Origin: Thaumasiovibrio subtropicus
GTDB taxonomy: Bacteria > Pseudomonadota > Gammaproteobacteria > Enterobacterales > Vibrionaceae
NCBI RefSeq assembly: GCF_019703835.1
Contig: NZ_AP023054.1
Span: 496,001-560,000, forward strand
Reading direction: 5' to 3'
Length of the DNA: 64,000 nucleotides
Position numbers and translations under genes: made by a program. Below the pieces are notes generated by a model. That model was not told the DNA's origin. It saw only the letters and a program-made list of their open reading frames with translations, and did no database searches. Below, piece by piece: positions 1 to 8,823 of this stretch (positions are counted from its first letter, which is position 1; every line of letters begins with the position of its first letter).

Positions 1-347
1 AGTGCCGCTTGTTCGACGATCATCTCCGCTGTCATACGCACAAGCTCACCGTATTGGTGCACTTGATCAGGTGGGCCTGAAATGCCTACCACACCTATGG
101 TTTTACCATTATGAAGAATAGGAAGGTTGATGCCCGGTTTAACTCCTTTGAGGTCGCTCTTGGCGTGGATCTCAACGATGCGGTGCTCAGCGAGTGCCAA
201 AATCGCGCCCTCATGGCGTTGATTGATCCGACTGGGATCCCCTGAGCCAATGATCAACCCATTTTCATCCATTACATTGACTGAGAATTGGATAATTTTC
301 ATAGCACGAGCAACGATTTGCCGAGCAATCCCGTGAGTAAGTTGCAT
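1..347 (-). CDS. cdaR: Sugar diacid regulator CdaR, N-terminal part (cut by window edge)
   Basis: The reverse strand is open from an ATG at 347 to the window edge, giving 115 residues that begin MQLTHGIARQIVARAM and contain the run GLIIGSGDPSRINQRHEGA. This is the N-terminal diacid-recognition domain of CdaR-family activators, which in E. coli turn on glucarate, galactarate and glycerate use; the family normally carries a C-terminal PucR-type helix-turn-helix, which lies outside the window. The gene is divergent from yacL across about 60 bp. Family assignment is good; the exact inducer in this organism is unknown. Confidence 0.85.
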   Translation of the reverse strand, partial: MQLTHGIARQIVARAMKIIQFSVNVMDENGLIIGSGDPSRINQRHEGAILALAEHRIVEIHAKSDLKGVKPGINLPILHNGKTIGVVGISGPPDQVHQYGELVRMTAEMIVEQAA

Positions 348-410
348 TTTGCTTCAGTTTCCTGACAATTAGCGACCTTCTATACTGGTATCAGTACATG
401 AGGTGAAGAA

Positions 411-791
411 ATGGAATACGAATTTAAAAAGAATACCCTTGATGGCAGCTATAACGCTAGTTTCTCTATGGGCCATGAGGTGCTTGGGCGTTGGTTGACT
501 GACGAGCTAGGCACTCAAGCCCCTGTGATCACTGCAATGAGTGAAGCGCTACAATCAGTGGGTGTCACAGAGCAAGAATGGCGTCATCTCGGCAAGCATT
601 ACACGGTGATCATGCAGTCGGGTGAAGTGACGGTGGTGGCAAATATGCTCTTACAGGGTGAGACGGAGTTAGATGAGTTGCATCAGCAGCAAGATTTGGG
701 CTTTTACGACGATGAGCAGATCGCGCTCTGTGGCTTGGAAGATCTCCTCAGAATGCTGGATGATTGGTGTGCTTTTGTCAGGAGTCGCTAG
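411..791 (+). CDS. yacL: UPF0231 family protein YacL
   Basis: A 126-residue acidic protein beginning MEYEFKKNTLDGSYNASFSM. It matches the YacL (UPF0231) family along its length, including the conserved blocks SMGHEV, GKHYTV and the C-terminal LCGLEDLL, and is close to the usual length of about 120 residues. No enzymatic motif, signal peptide or membrane segment is visible, and the function of the family is unknown. An AGGTG ribosome-binding site precedes the ATG. It stands alone between divergent cdaR and the glnK promoter. Confidence 0.85.
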   Translation: MEYEFKKNTLDGSYNASFSMGHEVLGRWLTDELGTQAPVITAMSEALQSVGVTEQEWRHLGKHYTVIMQSGEVTVVANMLLQGETELDELHQQQDLGFYDDEQIALCGLEDLLRMLDDWCAFVRSR

Positions 792-849
792 ACGAGAAAC
801 GATCAATTTGGTGCAACCTAATGCACTTGCACTACTTTAAACATTCCTC

Positions 850-866
850 TGCACCTGATTGGTGCG
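850..866 (+). promoter_or_regulatory. NtrC (NRI) enhancer site upstream of glnK
   Basis: TGCACCTGATTGGTGCG is a near-perfect match to the NtrC dyad TGCACC-N5-GGTGCA, with only the final base differing. It lies about 63 bp upstream of the sigma-54 -24 element, a normal enhancer distance. A looser TGCA-rich stretch at 811-832 may be a second, weaker site. The sequence match is seen directly; occupancy is inferred. Confidence 0.8.
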
Positions 867-927
867 ACCGAGAACCGTATTTATCAGGGTAACACCCTAA
901 GATGCTGAAATAAAAGAGATTATATTT

Positions 928-944
928 TTGGCACGCCACTTGAT
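928..944 (+). promoter_or_regulatory. Sigma-54 promoter for glnK-amtB
   Basis: TTGGCACGCCACTTGAT fits the RpoN -24/-12 pattern TTGGCACG-N4-TTGCW, with GG and GA dinucleotides 12 bp apart; the -12 C is replaced by A. Transcription should begin near 955, about 33 nt before the glnK ATG. With the NtrC dyad upstream, this indicates nitrogen-limitation control of the operon. Confidence 0.8.
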
Positions 945-951
945 TACCTGA

Positions 952-1326
<375 letters not shown>

Positions 1327-1334
1327 GGAGTAGG

Positions 1335-2570
1335 ATGATGGAAGAGTTGGGATTAACAGTTACAGAATTACGTTACGCGCTAGACACTTTTTTCTTCTTA
1401 ATTTCAGGTGCGTTGGTGATGTGGATGGCAGCAGGCTTTGCCATGCTAGAAGCAGGTCTCGTACGCTCCAAAAACACCACAGAAATTTTAACTAAAAACT
1501 TTTGTTTGTATGCCATTGCATGTACTTGTTACCTGATTGTCGGTTACAACATTATGTACGTCGATAATGGCGAAGGTGGTTGGTTGCCATCATTAGGGAT
1601 GCTTATCGGTTCGCAGGCTGAGGGGGCTGATCACTCCTTAGAGTCTGACTTCTTCTTCCAGGTTGTTTTTGTCGCGACAGCGATGTCCGTGGTATCGGGC
1701 GCGGTGGCTGAACGAATGAAGCTATGGTCATTCTTAATCTTCGCCGTTGTCTTAACCGCCTTTATCTACCCGGTAGAAGGCTACTGGACATGGGGTGGCG
1801 GTTTCTTATCAGAAGCAGGCTTTAGTGATTTTGCTGGCTCAGGTATTGTGCATTTAGCGGGTGCAGCTGCTGCATTGGCAGGCGTGTTACTCCTTGGTGC
1901 ACGTAAGGGTAAATACGGCAAAAATGGCCAAATCTACCCAATTCCAGGCTCAAACATGCCGTTGGCAACGCTGGGTACCTTTATTTTGTGGTTAGGTTGG
2001 TTCGGCTTTAACGGCGGGTCTCAATTGATGGTGTCTGACTTTGAAAATGCAACAGCGGTCGGGCAAATCTTCTTGAACACTAATGCTGCCGCAGCAACCG
2101 GTGCTATCGCTGCGCTATTGGTGTGCAAAACCACTTGGGGTAAAGCTGACTTAACCATGATCCTTAATGGTGCATTGGCCGGATTAGTGGCTATCACTGC
2201 TGACCCATTGTCACCGTCGCCGATTGCCGCGTGTATCATTGGTGTGGTTGCCGGTGCCTTGGTGGTGTTCAGTATTATTGGTCTGGATAAGATTAAGATT
2301 GATGACCCTGTTGGTGCGATTTCCGTACACGGTGTGTGTGGCTTGTTTGGCTTGATGGTAGTGCCATTTAGTAACGGTGACGCAAGCTTTGGCGCACAGC
2401 TCTTTGGTGCCGCAGTGATCTTCGGATGGGTGTTCGGCGCAAGCATGGTGGTGTGGGCGATACTGAAAGCAACGGTAGGCATCCGTGTTACCGAGGAAGA
2501 AGAGCTTGCAGGTATGGATATGCATGACTGTGGTGTGGAATCTTATCCAGAGTTTGTCTCATTAAAGTAG
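1335..2570 (+). CDS. amtB: Ammonium transporter AmtB
   Basis: A 411-residue polytopic inner-membrane protein of the Amt/Mep/Rh family. The twin pore histidines are visible at about His173 (GIVHLAGA) and His332 (SVHGVCGLFG), and the phenylalanine gate region at FFFQVVF. The N-terminus enters the first membrane helix directly, without the cleavable leader of E. coli AmtB. Translation can start at either of two adjacent ATGs after an AGGAG site; the first is listed. It forms an operon with glnK, whose product is expected to block the channel when ammonium is plentiful. Confidence 0.96.
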   Translation: MMEELGLTVTELRYALDTFFFLISGALVMWMAAGFAMLEAGLVRSKNTTEILTKNFCLYAIACTCYLIVGYNIMYVDNGEGGWLPSLGMLIGSQAEGADHSLESDFFFQVVFVATAMSVVSGAVAERMKLWSFLIFAVVLTAFIYPVEGYWTWGGGFLSEAGFSDFAGSGIVHLAGAAAALAGVLLLGARKGKYGKNGQIYPIPGSNMPLATLGTFILWLGWFGFNGGSQLMVSDFENATAVGQIFLNTNAAAATGAIAALLVCKTTWGKADLTMILNGALAGLVAITADPLSPSPIAACIIGVVAGALVVFSIIGLDKIKIDDPVGAISVHGVCGLFGLMVVPFSNGDASFGAQLFGAAVIFGWVFGASMVVWAILKATVGIRVTEEEELAGMDMHDCGVESYPEFVSLK

Positions 2571-2598
2571 CTCAAAATTCATAACTTGTTACAAATCA

Positions 2599-2623
2599 AA
2601 GCCTCGCACTCGCGGGGCTTTTT
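2599..2623 (+). terminator. Rho-independent terminator of glnK-amtB
   Basis: Stem AAGCCTCGC / GCGGGGCTT (one G-U pair) with an ACTC loop and a short T-tract, 29 bp after the amtB stop. Confidence 0.8.
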
Positions 2624-2645
2624 CATACTTTTTTGTCACATCTGA

Positions 2646-2700
2646 TTGAAATTGCATGGAACACGTCTATAATTCCTAAAAAATAGTGATAAACGTTATC
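2646..2700 (+). promoter_or_regulatory. fbpA promoter with overlapping Fur box
   Basis: A -35 element TTGAAA (2646-2651) and a perfect -10 TATAAT (2668-2673) are separated by 16 bp. Just downstream, 2682-2700 reads AATAGTGATAAACGTTATC, which matches the 19-bp Fur consensus at 15 positions and covers the expected start site. Iron-bound Fur would therefore block transcription, so the fbpABC importer should be induced by iron starvation. Confidence 0.8.
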
Positions 2701-2733
2701 ATTTAGATTGTTGTCCGTAGATAGGGAAATGTA

Positions 2734-3744
2734 ATGAAAAAGTTAGTTGCTGCATCCGCTGTATTGGCTGCATTGAGCGCACCTGCATTTGCTGCTGAAG
2801 AAGTGAATGTATACTCATACCGCCAGCCATTTCTGATCGAACCAATGTTCGAGAAGTTCACTGCAGAGACTGGTATTAAAGTAAACGTGATGTTTGCGAA
2901 AAAGGGTCTGGCTGAGAAGATCGCTCAAGAAGGCGAATTCAGCCCAGCGGACGTTGTCCTGACTGTTGATATTAGCCGTCTTGCAGAACTGGCGAACAAA
3001 GACCTTGTTCAAGCGGTCAACAGCGAAGTGATCGAAGCTAACATTCCTGCGCAGTACCGTGACGAAGAAGACGCGTGGTTCGGCCTGACTTTACGTACAC
3101 GTAGCGTTTACTCTTCTCGTGACCGTGTTGGTGAGTTGAGCGAAGAGTTCGATTACCTTGATCTTGCTAAGCCTGAGTGGAAAGGCAAAATCTGTACCCG
3201 TAGCGGTAAACACCCTTATAACGTTTCTCTTGTCGCTTCTATGATTGCTAACCACGGTGAAGCAGAAGCAAAAACATGGCTTGAAGGCTTCAAAGCTAAC
3301 CTAGCACGCAAACCACAAGGCAATGACCGCGCGCAGGTACGTGCTGTGTCTGAAGGTCTCTGTGATCTCGCTATCGGTAACAGCTACTACCTCGGTAAAA
3401 TGGTGAACACGCCTGAGCAGGTGCCATGGGCTGAATCTGTCTACATCAACTTCCCTGGTGAGAAAGCAAACGGTACTCACATCAACATCAGTGGTATGGC
3501 GATGGCGAAATATGCGCCAAACAAAGAGAACGCACTGAAATTAATGGAGTTCCTGACTGGCGATGTTGCGCAAAGCATGTATGCTGAAGTGAACTACGAG
3601 TATCCAGCGAAAGAAGGTGTTAAGCGTTCTGAGTTGGTTGCTTCTTGGGGTGACTTCGTAGCAGATGACGTTTCTCTTGAAACAATTGCAGATAACCACG
3701 CTGCAGCAATGAAGTTACTAGACGAAGTAAAATTTGACTTGTAA
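2734..3744 (+). CDS. fbpA: Fe(3+) ABC transporter, periplasmic binding protein
   Basis: A 336-residue periplasmic protein with a clear signal peptide (MKKLVAASAVLAALSAPAFA, cleavage near residue 20). The mature protein starts EEVNVYSYRQ, typical of the FbpA/FutA ferric-binding family, and the paired iron-ligand tyrosines are visible at about Tyr218-Tyr219 (GNSYYLGKM). It should bind free ferric iron in the periplasm and deliver it to the FbpB/FbpC complex encoded next. The promoter carries a Fur box. A stable stem-loop separates it from fbpB, which may raise its expression over the membrane subunits. Confidence 0.92.
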   Translation: MKKLVAASAVLAALSAPAFAAEEVNVYSYRQPFLIEPMFEKFTAETGIKVNVMFAKKGLAEKIAQEGEFSPADVVLTVDISRLAELANKDLVQAVNSEVIEANIPAQYRDEEDAWFGLTLRTRSVYSSRDRVGELSEEFDYLDLAKPEWKGKICTRSGKHPYNVSLVASMIANHGEAEAKTWLEGFKANLARKPQGNDRAQVRAVSEGLCDLAIGNSYYLGKMVNTPEQVPWAESVYINFPGEKANGTHINISGMAMAKYAPNKENALKLMEFLTGDVAQSMYAEVNYEYPAKEGVKRSELVASWGDFVADDVSLETIADNHAAAMKLLDEVKFDL

Positions 3745-3750
3745 TTTTGT

Positions 3751-3770
3751 AGGGGAGCGTCGGCTCCCCT
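3751..3770 (+). other. Intercistronic stem-loop between fbpA and fbpB
   Basis: AGGGGAGC and GCTCCCCT form an 8-bp stem around a 4-base loop, 6 bp after the fbpA stop and 29 bp before the fbpB start. There is no strong T-tract (TTAATT follows), so it is more likely a partial terminator or an mRNA-stabilising hairpin that favours the binding protein over the permease, as seen in other binding-protein operons. Confidence 0.6.
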
Positions 3771-3799
3771 TAATTGCAAGTCGGGCAGTATGACTAGCA

Positions 3800-5425
3800 A
3801 TGACTGAAAAATTTCTTTTCTGGCGAACCAGTAGTTGGGGATTATCTCTGCTGCTGGTTTTGCCGATCTTAGCCATCGTGTATACCGCGATCGGTGACGC
3901 GGATGAAATCTTTGCCCACTTAATGAGTACCGTGTTAGGGACTTATGCGTGGAATACCCTTAGTGTCGTAGCGTTCACCTTACTCTTGGCGATCATCTTT
4001 GGCGTACCAAGTGCGTGGTTAATGGTGATGTGCCGTGTTCCGGGAGCAAAGGTTTTGCAGTGGGCTTTAGTGCTGCCACTGGCGATGCCCAGCTATATTG
4101 TTGCTTACATTTACACCGATTGGTTTGATTATGCTGGCCCCGTGCAAATTTGGCTTCGTAATCTGTTCGGTTGGCAAACCATCCATGACTACTACTTCCC
4201 TGACATCCGTTCTATCGGTGGGGCAGCATTGATTATGGCGCTGGTACTGTTTCCCTACGTCTATCTGCTCGCACGCGGCGCGTTTATGGAGCAAAGTGCC
4301 TCTTTACTGAATTCTGCGCGGCTGTTGAAATGCTCGCCATTGGAGAGCTTCCGACGACTTTCTCTACCTCTCGCTCGTCCTTCGATTGCAGTGGGGGCCT
4401 CTTTGGTCGCCATGGAAACGGTTGGTGATTTCGGCACCATGAGCTATTTTGCTGTCCCTACGTTAACCACCGCGGTGTATGACACTTGGCTAGGCTACTC
4501 AAGCCTTACGGCAGCGGCTAAGCTTTCCGCTGTCATGCTGTTAGTGATTTTTTTGCTGCTTTCTGCCGAACGTTATAGTCGTCGTAAACTGAAGCTGTTT
4601 CACCAAGAAGTCAGTGCTCAGCCTGAGCCTTACCCGCTTTCTGGCTGGCGTAAATGGGCTGCTGCGGCCTGGTGTTGGGGGCTGATCGGCGCCGCTTTCC
4701 TTTTTCCTGTATTTCAATTGCTGTATTACGCGGTCAACTATTTTGCTGAGAGCTGGACACCAGAATTTCGTCAGTACAGCATCAATAGTTTGTCGGTGTC
4801 CTTTTGGGCTGCATTGATAGCGTGCTTTATTGCCATTGCGGTGAACTTTAATCGTCGTCTGGTGAATAAATCGAGTGCAGTCGTGCCTCTGAGAATAGCC
4901 TCTATGGGCTATGCGGTGCCGGGTACCGTGCTCGCTATTGGCGTAATGATCATTCTAGTCTCAACGGATCATCTCATTAATGGCTTTGTGCGTTCATTGG
5001 ATTACCGTCCGCCGGGACTGTTGCTGTCAGGCACTATGTTTGCTCTGATTGTGGCATTTGTCGTCCGTTTCAGTGCGGTGGCTATTGGTTCAGTAGAGAG
5101 TAGCTTAGCGAAGATCCCACCATCGATGGATATGGCAGCGCGTACGATGGGATGCAATGCGACGGCGATGCTACGCCGTGTACACTTCCCCCTTATTCGA
5201 CGCGGGATTTTAATTGCAGGTTTGTTGGTGTTCATCGAGTCGATGAAAGAGTTGAATGCCGCGCTGCTGTTGCGACCGTTCAATTTTGAAACACTTGCCA
5301 CCTATGTGTTCAATTTTGCTTCAGATGAGCAACTTGAGCATGCCGCCTTACCGGCAATACTGCTAGTCTTAGTAGGGTTAATCCCGCTTATTGTTGTTAA
5401 TCGATCCTTGGAGCAGAAATCATGA
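3800..5425 (+). CDS. fbpB: Fe(3+) ABC transporter, permease FbpB
   Basis: A 541-residue inner-membrane protein with two fused BPD-type permease halves, the arrangement of FbpB/SfuB ferric permeases. Each half has multiple hydrophobic segments and an EAA-like loop (for example near MEQSASLLNSARLL and MDMAARTMGCNA). It forms the transmembrane channel for iron delivered by FbpA and powered by FbpC. Its stop codon overlaps the fbpC start by 4 bp, which indicates translational coupling. No strong ribosome-binding site is visible at its own start. Confidence 0.9.
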   Translation: MTEKFLFWRTSSWGLSLLLVLPILAIVYTAIGDADEIFAHLMSTVLGTYAWNTLSVVAFTLLLAIIFGVPSAWLMVMCRVPGAKVLQWALVLPLAMPSYIVAYIYTDWFDYAGPVQIWLRNLFGWQTIHDYYFPDIRSIGGAALIMALVLFPYVYLLARGAFMEQSASLLNSARLLKCSPLESFRRLSLPLARPSIAVGASLVAMETVGDFGTMSYFAVPTLTTAVYDTWLGYSSLTAAAKLSAVMLLVIFLLLSAERYSRRKLKLFHQEVSAQPEPYPLSGWRKWAAAAWCWGLIGAAFLFPVFQLLYYAVNYFAESWTPEFRQYSINSLSVSFWAALIACFIAIAVNFNRRLVNKSSAVVPLRIASMGYAVPGTVLAIGVMIILVSTDHLINGFVRSLDYRPPGLLLSGTMFALIVAFVVRFSAVAIGSVESSLAKIPPSMDMAARTMGCNATAMLRRVHFPLIRRGILIAGLLVFIESMKELNAALLLRPFNFETLATYVFNFASDEQLEHAALPAILLVLVGLIPLIVVNRSLEQKS

Positions 5426-6453
5426 CCGAGTGTACCCTTGCTATTCGCCAATTAGGCTGCAGTTATCAAGGACAAGCGATACTCGCTGATCTCGATCTGA
5501 ATGTTTGTGACCATGAGATAGTCTGTCTGTTAGGTGCGAGTGGTTGTGGCAAAACGACGTTACTGAAAGCCATGGCGGGTCTCATTCCGCTTGATGAAGG
5601 TGCAGTGGCGATAAAAGGGTGCGATATGACGCAAACGCCACCAGAAAAGCGTAATATTGGCATGATCTTTCAAGATTATGCGTTGTTTCCTCACCTCACT
5701 GTTGCCGGTAATATTGCCTTCGGGCTTAAAGGTTGGACCCATGATCGCCGCGAGGCGAAAGTGACACAGATGCTGGAATTGGTGCGCTTGGAAGGGTTGG
5801 GTGAACGTTTTCCGCATCAGCTTTCTGGAGGGCAGCAGCAACGTGTGGCTATCGCCCGTGCATTGGCCAGCGAGCCCGATCTTATCTTACTGGACGAACC
5901 CTTCTCTAACATTGACACTCAAGTCAGGCATTCATTGATCAAAGAGATCCGCCGCATTTTTAAAGCGCAAGGTGTGACGGCTATTTTTGTTACTCATAGC
6001 CGTGAAGAGGCGTTTGCCTTTGCCGACAAAATGGCCGTAATGAATGAGGGGGTGATTGAGCAATATGGCACAGCGGAAGAGCTGTACTACCGTCCGAGAA
6101 GCCGATTTGTTGCTGAATTTTTAGGTGCAGGATCATACTTACCCGTGCGTGTTACTGGCGAGGGTGTGATGCAAACGCCGTTGGGGAACATTGCGATTGA
6201 TGATAGGCCATTGTTTGTCGATGATAATGGCAATGCAGAGTGGCTACTGCGTCCACAAAATGTTCAGCTTCAACCTGATGTGAATGGTGAAGGTGTAGTG
6301 ACTGAGGCGATCTTCATGGGAGACAGCAGCCGTTACCAAGTGGAAGTCTTTGGCTTTACCATTACCGCAGTATCAAACCATCAGTTGGAAGAGGGACAAA
6401 AAGTGCGTGTGGTGATTGAACCTCATGCCCCCGTTTTGTTTGCTGCGGCTTAA
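5422..6453 (+). CDS. fbpC: Fe(3+) ABC transporter, ATPase FbpC
   Basis: A 343-residue ABC ATPase. Walker A is GASGCGKT (residues 38-45), the signature LSGGQQQ is at 134-140, and Walker B ILLDEP ends at about residue 160, followed by an H-loop histidine in FVTHSREEA. The C-terminal 100 residues form a TOBE-like regulatory domain, as in FbpC and PotA. It completes the fbpABC operon and overlaps fbpB by 4 bp. Confidence 0.92.
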   Translation: MTECTLAIRQLGCSYQGQAILADLDLNVCDHEIVCLLGASGCGKTTLLKAMAGLIPLDEGAVAIKGCDMTQTPPEKRNIGMIFQDYALFPHLTVAGNIAFGLKGWTHDRREAKVTQMLELVRLEGLGERFPHQLSGGQQQRVAIARALASEPDLILLDEPFSNIDTQVRHSLIKEIRRIFKAQGVTAIFVTHSREEAFAFADKMAVMNEGVIEQYGTAEELYYRPRSRFVAEFLGAGSYLPVRVTGEGVMQTPLGNIAIDDRPLFVDDNGNAEWLLRPQNVQLQPDVNGEGVVTEAIFMGDSSRYQVEVFGFTITAVSNHQLEEGQKVRVVIEPHAPVLFAAA

Positions 6454-6524
6454 GATGGGTTTTTAACTTATTGATAAAATCAGAAATGATCGCCAAGTAA
6501 CCATTACTGTGTTATTCGAGCATT

Positions 6525-6566
6525 AAAAAAACGAGTAAAGCATTTGCTTTACTCGTTTTGTTTTTT
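6525..6566. terminator. Bidirectional terminator between fbpC and hapR
   Basis: A perfect 12-bp stem (ACGAGTAAAGCA / TGCTTTACTCGT) with a 2-base loop is flanked by an A-run on the left and a T-rich run on the right. It can serve both fbpC (plus) and hapR (minus). Confidence 0.85.
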
Positions 6567-6606
6567 GAGGCGATTTTTTAATGAGTAATCAGTGTAAAAA
6601 TCGACG

Positions 6607-7221
6607 CTATTCTGATTTTTCTGCTTGCGCTGGACAAAGAATATCGAGATAGCTGTTTGCTTGAGCCTGTAGCGCCTCACGATCTTTTGTTAGGTTCGCT
6701 TGAAGGTAAAGCACATAACACACACCATGTAGCAAGCGTGCGGTGTCCTCGACGTTGTTGAGGTTCAACTGTGCCGCTGCAGGTTTGAAGGCTTCGGTCA
6801 TGCGTTCCATCGTGCGATTGTTGCTAGCGATGTAACGAGGCCATACTTCATCGCGAACAGATGTGCTCCATTCAAACCAGACTTTCAGCCACTCTTTCTC
6901 TTCAAGGACAGCATCGACTAAACGATGCGTTAAGCATTCCATGCTACCGCGTAGTGATTGGTCCGCTAGCGAAAGGCACTGAGTGAGGATGTCATCGAAT
7001 TTTTGTTCAACTTGAGCAAGGACTTGCTCTACCAACTCTTCCCGCGTTGGAAAATAGTTGAACACGGTTGCAACGGAGACATTTGCCATGTCGGCGATAT
7101 CCGCGTGACCAGCACGACCAATACCTCGGCGAGCAAATACTTCCAAAGCGTAATCCAACAATTGCTGTTTTCTTTTCTCGGGCGATAGCCGAGTACGTGT
7201 TTTTTTAATTAAAGTTTCCAT
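6607..7221 (-). CDS. hapR: Quorum-sensing master regulator, LuxR/HapR/SmcR family (TetR type)
   Basis: A 204-residue TetR-fold regulator. The N-terminal DNA-binding region TRLSPEKRKQQLLDYALEVF followed by ARRGIGRAGHADIA and the recognition helix VSVATVFNYFPTREELV match V. cholerae HapR and V. harveyi LuxR closely. The C-terminal ligand domain (KEWLKVWFEWSTSVRDEVWP) is also conserved. These proteins control virulence, biofilm, protease and competence genes at high cell density. It is next to hpt, as in V. cholerae. A predicted Qrr sRNA target lies over its ribosome-binding region. This is a master regulator, not the V. fischeri AHL-binding LuxR. Confidence 0.93.
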   Translation of the reverse strand: METLIKKTRTRLSPEKRKQQLLDYALEVFARRGIGRAGHADIADMANVSVATVFNYFPTREELVEQVLAQVEQKFDDILTQCLSLADQSLRGSMECLTHRLVDAVLEEKEWLKVWFEWSTSVRDEVWPRYIASNNRTMERMTEAFKPAAAQLNLNNVEDTARLLHGVCYVLYLQANLTKDREALQAQANSYLDILCPAQAEKSE

Positions 7222-7234
7222 GTCTTACAAATTC

Positions 7235-7243
7235 CCTAGCCAA
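7235..7243 (-). promoter_or_regulatory. Predicted Qrr small-RNA pairing site in the hapR 5' leader
   Basis: On the minus strand the leader contains TTGGCTAGG, 13 nt before the ATG and overlapping the likely Shine-Dalgarno AGGGA. From memory, the conserved core of Vibrio Qrr sRNAs contains CCUAGCCAA, its exact complement. A TATAAT on the minus strand at 7256-7261 would give a leader of about 28 nt that includes this site. The match is seen; the regulation is inferred from the family. Confidence 0.6.
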
Positions 7244-7376
7244 AAAAGCAAATAAATTATAATTATCTGTGGTCAATATCTCATCACTTTACTTATACAA
7301 CCCATTGTATGCAATTAGTCTATGTGATGAGCCTCTCCGGTCCTTGTAATCATGCCAATTACTTGCATTAAAGTTG

Positions 7377-7385
7377 TGATATAAT
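7377..7385 (+). promoter_or_regulatory. Extended -10 promoter for hpt
   Basis: TGATATAAT is an extended -10 element (TGN plus consensus TATAAT) about 60 bp upstream of the hpt start. No good -35 is seen at 17 bp, which is usual for extended -10 promoters. Confidence 0.55.
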
Positions 7386-7446
7386 TGCTGACACTGATGT
7401 AATAGACCAAGTGGCAGTATATGCAACTGCGCCCACGGAGGCAATA

Positions 7447-7980
7447 ATGAAGCACAAAGTTGATGTATTGATTTCTGAGCAGGATGTTCAGGCACGGGTA
7501 CAGGAGTTGGGTAAACAAATTACCGAGTGTTACAAAGGCTCAGACAATCTCGTCATGGTAGGACTACTTCGCGGTTCTTTCGTATTTATGGCCGATCTGG
7601 CCCGTGCGATTGATCTACCACACGAAGTGGATTTCATGACCGCATCAAGCTACGGCAACAGTATGGAAAGCTCGCGCGATGTCCGCATCTTGAAAGATCT
7701 GGACGATGAAATCGAAGGAAAAGATGTTCTGTTAGTTGAAGATATTATCGATACAGGTAATACCTTAAACAAAGTGAAAGAGATTCTTTCTCTGCGCGGC
7801 CCTAACTCAATCCGTATTTGTACGCTTCTAGATAAGCCTGAGCGTCGCGAAGTTGACGTAGAGGTTGATTGGGTTGGTTTTGAAATTCCTGATGAATTCG
7901 TTGTCGGCGTAGGCATAGATTACGCCCAAAAATACAGACATTTACCTTTCATCGGAAAAGTGATTCCGCTGGAAGACTAA
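7447..7980 (+). CDS. hpt: Hypoxanthine phosphoribosyltransferase
   Basis: A 177-residue enzyme that makes IMP (and GMP less well) from hypoxanthine or guanine and PRPP in purine salvage. The PRPP-binding loop [10 protein letters not shown] and the flexible-loop ASSYG are present, and the sequence aligns end to end with E. coli Hpt. The start was placed at the ATG at 7447 ([11 protein letters not shown]), which follows a strong GGAGG, rather than an upstream in-frame start at 7411 that would add 12 unconserved residues. It is divergent from hapR. Confidence 0.95.
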   Translation: MKHKVDVLISEQDVQARVQELGKQITECYKGSDNLVMVGLLRGSFVFMADLARAIDLPHEVDFMTASSYGNSMESSRDVRILKDLDDEIEGKDVLLVEDIIDTGNTLNKVKEILSLRGPNSIRICTLLDKPERREVDVEVDWVGFEIPDEFVVGVGIDYAQKYRHLPFIGKVIPLED

Positions 7981-8008
7981 GTCGATATTTGATGGTGTTA
8001 TTTTCAAT

Positions 8009-8037
8009 AAAAAAGCAGCTTTTCGCTGCTTTTTTTG
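8009..8037. terminator. Bidirectional terminator between hpt and can
   Basis: A-run, stem AGCAGC / GCTGCT with a TTTTC loop, then a run of eight T. It suits hpt on the plus strand and can on the minus strand. Confidence 0.8.
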
Positions 8038-8078
8038 TGCCTATAACTCAATTATTCGTATGGTGAATCGTTTGCGTT

Positions 8079-8726
8079 TTAATTTGGTAAAATATTGGCC
8101 ATTGCGGCTTGATAGCTTATCTCAACCGATTCGCGACTATTGGCGGTGACACCCAAGTCACTTAACACGCCATCATTGATCCCGTAGATCCAACCATGAA
8201 TTTTGACTTGCTGGCCTCGCTCCCAGGCACTTTGCATGATGGTTGAATTACCAAGGTTGTAGACCTGAGAAGCAACGTTGATTTCACACAGTTTGTTTTC
8301 CCATTCACTGCGCTCAAGTTTGCCAAGATCAGCGCGATGCTTTAGGTAGAGATCACGAATATGAAGCAGCCAGTTATTGATAAGGCCGAGTTGCGGATTG
8401 GCAATGGCGGCGGCAACACCACCACACCCATAGTGGCCACAGACTATGATATGCTTGACTTTCAACACATCGACCGCATATTGAACTACAGATAAACAGT
8501 TGAGATCAGTATGAATGACTTGGTTGGCGACGTTGCGATGCACGAAGAGCTCGCCGGAATCCATGCCAATTAATCGCTCCGCAGGTACTCGACTGTCAGA
8601 ACAGCCAATCCATAAATACTCTGGGTGCTGGGCTTTAGCAAGATGGGTGAAAAACTCCGGTTTTTCCTCCTTTATCGTCGAGGCCCACTCGCTATTATTT
8701 GCAAAGAGTTGCTTTATTTCTGCCAT
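8079..8726 (-). CDS. can: Beta-class carbonic anhydrase
   Basis: A 215-residue cytoplasmic enzyme that interconverts CO2 and bicarbonate. The zinc ligands and catalytic dyad of the E. coli Can type are in place: Cys42, Asp44 and Arg46 in GCSDSRV, His98 and Cys101 in CGHYGCGG. The start at 8726 (MAEIKQLF) agrees with the family and has an AAGG site upstream; an in-frame upstream ATG at 8855 would add 43 unconserved residues overlapping the divergent yadG promoter. Bicarbonate made here feeds carbamoyl phosphate synthesis (carAB is in the same window). Confidence 0.95.
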   Translation of the reverse strand: MAEIKQLFANNSEWASTIKEEKPEFFTHLAKAQHPEYLWIGCSDSRVPAERLIGMDSGELFVHRNVANQVIHTDLNCLSVVQYAVDVLKVKHIIVCGHYGCGGVAAAIANPQLGLINNWLLHIRDLYLKHRADLGKLERSEWENKLCEINVASQVYNLGNSTIMQSAWERGQQVKIHGWIYGINDGVLSDLGVTANSRESVEISYQAAMANILPN

Positions 8727-8823
8727 GATGATGCCTTTGTAATTTACTGAGCGTACTATACCGCAGATACTGAGCCTAGAGGTCGGATTATTTGAGACTT
8801 TGGATTTATTACACGTGGATTCT

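Noticed and set aside
2021..2482. 153-codon frame antisense to amtB
   Set aside because: Opposite a conserved membrane-protein gene; its Thr/Ala/Pro-rich composition mirrors the membrane codons.
6468..6489. TTATTGATAA, resembling half of the LuxR/HapR operator
   Set aside because: Only one half-site is good, and it lies downstream of both fbpC and hapR, not at a promoter.
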